This document shows positions 59,601 to 64,000 of a stretch of 64,000 bases of DNA, one piece after another. Each line of letters begins with the position of its first letter. The stretch's first letter is position 1. The stretch is from CALMFG01 sp963674805. GTDB taxonomy: Bacteria; Bacillota; Clostridia; Christensenellales; CALMFG01. The DNA is taken from assembly GCA_963674805.2 (NCBI GenBank), contig CAXXNY010000016.1, positions 434,001 through 498,000 of the forward strand. The letters are read 5' to 3'. The translations under genes and the position numbers were made by a program. Under the pieces are notes generated by a model. That model made no database searches. It saw only the letters and a program-made list of their open reading frames with translations, and was not told where the DNA came from.

Positions 59601-60347
59601 TTAATATTTGACGACTTTCGCAAAGTCCTCGGCAACCAGCGATGCGCCGCCGATCAGCCCGCCGTCGATATCCGGCTGTGCCATCAGCTCCGCCGCGTTT
59701 GCGGGTTTCATACTGCCGCCGTATTGAATGCGGACGGCTTCTGCTGTTGCGCTGTCAAATTTCTTTTCAACCGTACTTCTAATAACGGCAATCGTTTCGT
59801 TTGCCTGTTCAGATGTTGCGGTTTTGCCCGTACCGATCGCCCAGATCGGTTCATACGCAATTACCAGTGATTTTACCTGGTCAGCGCTGAGCCCTTCAAG
59901 CGCCGCGTCAATCTGTCCCGACACAAAGGTATTGGTGATGCCCTGTTCGCGCTGTTCCAGCGTTTCGCCGCAGCAGACAATCGGAGTCATGCCTGCCGCC
60001 AGAATGGCCTTCGCTTTTTTATTGACGCCTTCGTCGGTTTCGGCATAATATTCACGGCGTTCGGAGTGTCCGATAATGACAAACTCAACACCGATTTCTT
60101 TTAACATACCGACCGACACTTCGCCGGTGTAAGCGCCCTTTTCTTCAAAATGGCAGTTCTGTGCGCCAAGCTTGATATTCGTGCCTTTAACCGCTTCTTT
60201 AACAGCAACCAGGTCCACATATGGCGGGCATACCACCACTTCGGCTTCCGCATCCGCCACCAGCGGTTTCAGCGCGTCAATCAGCGTTTTCGCTTCGCTG
60301 AGCGTTTTATTCATTTTCCAGTTCCCTGCGATAATGGGTCGTCTCAT
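59601..60347 (-). CDS. tpiA: Triose-phosphate isomerase
   Basis: TpiA interconverts dihydroxyacetone phosphate and glyceraldehyde 3-phosphate. The 248-residue barrel has AGNWKMNKT (lysine), FVIIGHSERREYY (histidine) and the signature AYEPIWAIGTGKTA (glutamate), with the phosphate loop at GGSMKP and GGLIGGASL. It lies between pgk and gpmI. Confidence 0.97.
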   Translation of the reverse strand: MRRPIIAGNWKMNKTLSEAKTLIDALKPLVADAEAEVVVCPPYVDLVAVKEAVKGTNIKLGAQNCHFEEKGAYTGEVSVGMLKEIGVEFVIIGHSERREYYAETDEGVNKKAKAILAAGMTPIVCCGETLEQREQGITNTFVSGQIDAALEGLSADQVKSLVIAYEPIWAIGTGKTATSEQANETIAVIRSTVEKKFDSATAEAVRIQYGGSMKPANAAELMAQPDIDGGLIGGASLVAEDFAKVVKY

Positions 60348-60394
60348 ATTTTTCCCTTTCTCCTCGTTAAAAATCTATTATCAGCCTTATTTGG

Positions 60395-61579
60395 CTATTT
60401 ATCGTTTAATGCTTCGATGCCCGGTAACACTTTCCCTTCCAGGAATTCAAGAGATGCACCGCCGCCGGTTGAGATGTGGCTGACCTTGTCCGCGAATCCA
60501 AGGTTTTGGATAGCCGCCGCAGAATCGCCGCCGCCGATAATCGTGATTGCGTCAGATGCCGCCAAAGCGTTTGCGATCGCTTCCGTACCGTGCTTGAAGT
60601 TTTGCATTTCGGTCACGCCCAGCGGTCCGTTCCAGACCACGGTCTTAGCGTTTTTCACTGCATTGCTGAAAAGCTCACGCGTTTTCGGTCCGATATCCAG
60701 GCCCATATAATCACCCTTAGGTTCAACATCGTCCAGCACCTTGATGTCCGCATCATTGCTGAACGCCGATGCATATACGGTATCAACAGGTAGCAGCATT
60801 TCAATGCCTTTTGCTTTTGCGCTGTCCATTAAGCCTTTCGCCAGCTCGATTTTATCTTCTTCTAAAAGTGATGTGCCGATATCATAGCCCAGCGCATTTA
60901 AGAAGGTATACGCCATGCCGCCGCCGATAATCAGTTTGTCCACTTTTTCCAGCAGACTGCTGATAACGCCGATTTTATCCGACACTTTTGCGCCGCCGAG
61001 AATCGCGACAAACGGGCGCTTCGGATTGTTGAGCGCGCCGCCCAAAAATTCAAGTTCTTTCGCAATCAAAAAGCCGGAAACCGCGGGCAGATAATCCGCA
61101 ACACCCGCCGTGGAAGCATGCGCACGGTGCGCCGTTCCGAATGCGTCATTCACATAGATTTCCGCATACGAAGCCAGTTTCTTTGCAAACTCTGCGTCAT
61201 TCGCTGTTTCTTCATTATGGAACCTTAAGTTCTCAAGTAATACGATTTCTCCGGGCTTTACGTCTGCTGTCAGCGCTTTTGCGCTTTCGCCGATGACATC
61301 GGTCGCAAACTTAACCTTGCCGGGGAAAATCTCCGCCAGCCGGTCCGCCACCGGTTTTAAGGAAAACTCAGGTTTAAAGCTGCCTTTCGGCCGTCCGAGA
61401 TGTGAGCATAAAATCACCCTTGCGTTCTGTTCAAGCAGATACTTAATCGTCGGCAGCGCTGCCTGTATCCGGGTTTCATCCGTGATCTTCATGTTTTCAT
61501 CCAGCGGTACATTAAAGTCCACGCGTACCAGTACTTTTTTGCCGTTAAGATCGACGTCTTTGACTGTTTTCTTATCCAT
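60395..61579 (-). CDS. pgk: Phosphoglycerate kinase
   Basis: Pgk makes ATP from 1,3-bisphosphoglycerate. The 394-residue protein has the signature KKVLVRVDFNVPLDE, the basic patch LCSHLGRPKG and AFGTAHRAHAST in the N domain. In the C domain it has AILGGAKVSDKI, GPLGVTEMQNF and GGGDSAAAI. The ATG chosen (MDKKTVKDVD) has AGGAG upstream. It leads the operon with its own promoter. The usual partner gapA is not next to it. Confidence 0.97.
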   Translation of the reverse strand: MDKKTVKDVDLNGKKVLVRVDFNVPLDENMKITDETRIQAALPTIKYLLEQNARVILCSHLGRPKGSFKPEFSLKPVADRLAEIFPGKVKFATDVIGESAKALTADVKPGEIVLLENLRFHNEETANDAEFAKKLASYAEIYVNDAFGTAHRAHASTAGVADYLPAVSGFLIAKELEFLGGALNNPKRPFVAILGGAKVSDKIGVISSLLEKVDKLIIGGGMAYTFLNALGYDIGTSLLEEDKIELAKGLMDSAKAKGIEMLLPVDTVYASAFSNDADIKVLDDVEPKGDYMGLDIGPKTRELFSNAVKNAKTVVWNGPLGVTEMQNFKHGTEAIANALAASDAITIIGGGDSAAAIQNLGFADKVSHISTGGGASLEFLEGKVLPGIEALNDK

Positions 61580-61662
61580 TTTAAATTCACTCCTGTAAAA
61601 AGTATATCCGTTCACTCAGGCCAAAGCCCCAGTGCTAAGGTTTCAAAAAACGTTTCGGCTTT

Positions 61663-61691
61663 ATTCTATAGAAAAACCCCTGAAAACGCAA
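61663..61691 (-). promoter_or_regulatory. Promoter of pgk-tpiA-gpmI
   Basis: TTGCGT and TAGAAT on the minus strand are separated by 17 bases, about 80 bases before the pgk start. Confidence 0.7.
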
Positions 61692-61737
61692 GGAAAAAAC
61701 ACGTATTCCGGTCTCAGCCCATAAGACTTAAAAGGAT

Positions 61738-61766
61738 AAAAAAATCCGGATGGCATCCATCCGGAT
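61738..61766 (-). terminator. Terminator of rapZ-whiA-crh
   Basis: ATCCGGATGG and CCATCCGGAT form a perfect 10-bp stem with a three-base loop, followed by seven T on the minus strand. Confidence 0.9.
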
Positions 61767-61793
61767 CTAAGATAATAACGTTTTTAATGTGCC

Positions 61794-62042
61794 TTAGCCG
61801 ACGACATTTTCAATCGCGTCCAATGCATCCGATTCATCATCCCCGTCTGCGACGACCAGAATGCTGTCCCCGAACTTCACACCAAGTGATAATACACCCA
61901 TAATCGATTTTGCGTTGATTTTTTTGTTTCCTCTCTCGATTAAAATCTTAGATGTATACCTGCCTGCCATTTGTACGATTGCCGCTGCTGTTGCCGCGTT
62001 CAGCCCTTCCCTGTTGTTGACGGTAACTTCTTTGAAAACCAT
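61794..62042 (-). CDS. crh: Crh-like HPr paralogue (residue 15 is asparagine)
   Basis: An 82-residue HPr-fold protein. In HPr, histidine 15 carries the phosphate of the sugar PTS; here the motif reads REGLNAAT with asparagine at 15 and alanine at 17, so it cannot work as a PTS carrier. Serine 46, the target of HPr kinase, is kept in INAKSIMGVLSLG. This is the pattern of Crh (glutamine at 15 in Bacillus), which acts in carbon catabolite control. AGGAGG precedes the ATG (MVFKEVTV). It follows whiA, as in the yvcJ-yvcL-crh order of Bacillus. Confidence 0.88.
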   Translation of the reverse strand: MVFKEVTVNNREGLNAATAAAIVQMAGRYTSKILIERGNKKINAKSIMGVLSLGVKFGDSILVVADGDDESDALDAIENVVG

Positions 62043-62133
62043 GCGAAAACCTCCTAGCGTTAACCCTTTATCCCCGGACAACATCCGATGCCCTTTACTT
62101 ATTATTTATATTCAAAACATGATTGTGTTTTGT

Positions 62134-63075
62134 TTAAAGCCCGCTGTCCTCAAGCCGGTCTGCGAGTTCGCACAGCCTTCTTAACCGATGATTGATACCG
62201 GACTTGCTGACTTTTCCGTCCAATATCGCTGCAAGCTCGGTCAGCGACGCCGACTTATGATTAATCCGCGCTTCCGCTACGGTAAACAGGGCCGGCGGCA
62301 GTGTGTCCAGTTCCCCTGCGTCCTTCAGCCTTAATATCGCCTGAATCTGTCGGATGGACGCATCCACGGTCTTGGAGTAATTCGCCGCTTCACAGTTGGC
62401 CGCACGGTTTATATTGTTCTTCATATCCTTCGATATACGGATATTCTCCAGTGCCAGTATGGCGGAATGCGCACCGATCAAGGTTAACAGCTTGATGATT
62501 GAATCGCCTTCTTTGACATAAACCACAACGGTTTCTTTGCGTTTAATATCCCGCGCCTTAATATCATACCCACTTAATATATTCAACAAGCCGTCCGCAA
62601 ATTCCTGCGTAGAGGCTACAAACTCTAAATGATATCCCTTTTCCGGGTCGGATACCGAACCGCTGCCCAGAAATGCGCCCCGTAAAAATGATACCTTACA
62701 GCATTTTGATGCGATAATCTGCTGATCCACTTCAAAATGCATTGTGCCGTTATCATCCAAGAATCTCAAGGTCGTTAACAGTTCGCGCGCCGCACCGGTG
62801 TCTTCCACCATAATGGTGTAAACGTGCTTCCGCTTCAGCTTGTTTTCCCGCGTGATCAGCTTAGCCGGAATATTCAGCCGGTTTTTGATCAGCGTCAGCA
62901 TACACCGGGCTGTCGGTGCGTGCTCGGTATTCATATAAAATGCGACATTGCCGCCGCCCCTGATGTCCACCCGCCCGGTCACATGGGCAAACGCACTGAG
63001 TTCAGCGATGGCGCAGCAGTCGTTTTCGGTCGTTTTTCTGGCCAGTTCATCTTTTGCTGTTGCGGAAAAAGACAT
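62134..63075 (-). CDS. whiA: WhiA DNA-binding protein
   Basis: WhiA binds DNA and influences cell division in Gram-positive bacteria. About 313 residues: an N-terminal LAGLIDADG-like half (CKVSFLRGAFLGSGSVSDPEKGYHLEF) and a C-terminal helix-turn-helix (SLTELAAILDGKVSKSGINHRLRRL). The ATG is preferred; a GTG two codons upstream lies very close to AGGA. It begins 12 bases after rapZ (6 bases if the GTG is used). Confidence 0.95.
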   Translation of the reverse strand: MSFSATAKDELARKTTENDCCAIAELSAFAHVTGRVDIRGGGNVAFYMNTEHAPTARCMLTLIKNRLNIPAKLITRENKLKRKHVYTIMVEDTGAARELLTTLRFLDDNGTMHFEVDQQIIASKCCKVSFLRGAFLGSGSVSDPEKGYHLEFVASTQEFADGLLNILSGYDIKARDIKRKETVVVYVKEGDSIIKLLTLIGAHSAILALENIRISKDMKNNINRAANCEAANYSKTVDASIRQIQAILRLKDAGELDTLPPALFTVAEARINHKSASLTELAAILDGKVSKSGINHRLRRLCELADRLEDSGL

Positions 63076-63087
63076 GGTCACCCGTTC

Positions 63088-63939
63088 CTATTCTAATCCG
63101 ATATCCCGATGATTCAGCGTTACGCGCACATCGTCGGCCTTCAGTCTCTGAAAGATCGCCTCGCCGACCGCTACCGACCGGTGTTTGCCGCCGGTGCATC
63201 CAATAGCCACAACCAACTGTTTTTTATCCTGCTCTAAATAAAACGGTGCCACAAGCGTAATCATATCCATCACTTTATCTACAAACTGCTGTGCCTCCTG
63301 GGCCGCAAAAACGTATTCTCTGACCGGCTGGTCCTTGCCGGTTAACATTTTTAATTCCGGAACATAGAACGGATTCGGCAGGAATCGCATATCAAACACC
63401 ATGTCCGCATCAATCGGGATGCCGCGCTTGAATCCGAAAGTGGTGATTGAGATTAAAATCCGCTGGTCATCCGATACCGCATATATCGCGTCCAGTGCAT
63501 CCCCCAACTGCTTTAACGAAAACACCGAAGTGTCCAGCCGATTGGTCGCGTACTCCTCAATATTCGCAAGCATACGCCGCTCTTCCTTGATGCCCTCCAT
63601 GACCTGTCCGGTTTGTGACAATGGATGTTTGCGCCGTGTTTCCTTAAACCGCTTCACAATCGCCTCATCGTTTGCGTCTAAAAACAGGATATCCAGTTCG
63701 ATATCTGTCATTATTTTCAGCTTTTCAATTGCGTCAAATACGCCGGGGAACATTTCCCCCATACGCATGTCCACCGCCGCGGCAGCCTTTTCCCGCTGGC
63801 CCTTTAAGCAAATCTCCGCAAACTGCGGAATCAAATCCGGCGGCAGGTTATCCACGCAAAAGTAACCCAAATCCTCAAGACGTTTCAGTGTCTGTGATTT
63901 TCCGGCTCCGGAAAGCCCGGTTACAATTACAAATTTCAT
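63088..63939 (-). CDS. rapZ: RapZ/YvcJ nucleotide-binding protein
   Basis: A 283-residue P-loop protein with Walker A GLSGAGKSQTLKRLED and the following CVDNLPPDLI. The C-terminal domain has FGFKRGIPIDADMVFDMRFLPNP and GCTGGKHRSV. In enteric bacteria RapZ guides a small RNA to RNase E; in Firmicutes the role is less clear. AGAGGCG precedes the ATG. It is followed directly by whiA. yvcK, normally between them, is absent. Confidence 0.95.
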   Translation of the reverse strand: MKFVIVTGLSGAGKSQTLKRLEDLGYFCVDNLPPDLIPQFAEICLKGQREKAAAAVDMRMGEMFPGVFDAIEKLKIMTDIELDILFLDANDEAIVKRFKETRRKHPLSQTGQVMEGIKEERRMLANIEEYATNRLDTSVFSLKQLGDALDAIYAVSDDQRILISITTFGFKRGIPIDADMVFDMRFLPNPFYVPELKMLTGKDQPVREYVFAAQEAQQFVDKVMDMITLVAPFYLEQDKKQLVVAIGCTGGKHRSVAVGEAIFQRLKADDVRVTLNHRDIGLE

Positions 63940-63956
63940 TTGTTGTCACGCCTCTC

Positions 63957-64000
63957 TTATGCGTCAGCCGCATTCACCACTCGGTTCAGCGGAATTCCGT
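63957..64000 (-). CDS. 3' end of an upstream gene (partial)
   Basis: The last 13 codons of a minus-strand frame end ...GIPLNRVVNAADA before a TAA, 17 bases before the rapZ start. The rest lies beyond the window. The ending resembles PHP-domain hydrolases (G.P..R..N), which are found before rapZ in some Clostridia, but this is only a guess. Confidence 0.5.
   Translation of the reverse strand, partial: GIPLNRVVNAADA

Overview
The window looks like the chromosome of an anaerobic Gram-positive bacterium of the Clostridia type. The grounds are a rubrerythrin, a GatCAB amidotransferase operon beside ligA, the rapZ-whiA-crh-like block, the cdaA-cdaR pair, type III pantothenate kinase next to an ECF transporter S component, strong GGAGG ribosome-binding sites and consensus sigma-A promoters. 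The core is of medium GC content. The first 8.5 kb and the gene at 15.5-16.3 kb are visibly richer in AT. Species cannot be named from this sequence.

Layout. 0-8.5 kb is accessory DNA: the end of a type I restriction-modification operon (hsdM plus a stop-start coupled membrane-anchored gene cut by the window edge), an isolated methyltransferase between GC-rich patches, a cold-shock gene, and a small integrative element (HUH Rep, sigma-like regulator, tyrosine integrase). 7.5-23.3 kb is mostly core: degV, tRNA-Leu(GAG), an AIR-synthase-like gene, ligA-gatC-gatA-gatB, uvrA, an FAD protein and rubrerythrin. A run of hairpin repeats lies just downstream of uvrA. 34.7-49.5 kb holds panT-coaX-hom-cupin, lysE-lysA, two paralogous leucine-rich-repeat surface proteins, small membrane genes, uvrC and a DnaJ-like gene. 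49.7-64 kb holds an SH3/peptidoglycan-binding secreted protein, rarD, uvrB, an alpha-galactosidase, the glycolytic operon pgk-tpiA-gpmI and rapZ-whiA-crh. Two genes, a DUF5685 gene and a TIGR01212 radical SAM gene, are each broken by an apparent one-base deletion.

The most unusual part is 23.4-34.0 kb. It carries virion structural genes of a short-tailed (podovirus-like) particle without portal, terminase, replication, lysis or integrase genes. A five-gene minus-strand operon encodes a small protein, an adaptor, a tail-nozzle-like protein, a beta-helix tail-spike-like protein and a coiled-coil protein. A plus-strand pair encodes a scaffold-like protein and an N4-gp56-type major capsid protein. 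Between these two halves sits an intact cellular operon for a SpoIIE-type phosphatase and the c-di-AMP synthase pair CdaA-CdaR. All frames are open, and promoters and terminators bound the units. This fits a domesticated, dispersed phage module, for example one locus of a gene-transfer-agent-like system. That reading is an inference, and whole-genome context is needed to test it.

A second oddity is ligA. Its helix-hairpin-helix region carries an extra AT-rich stretch of about 75-80 codons that contains two copies of a 35-residue repeat.
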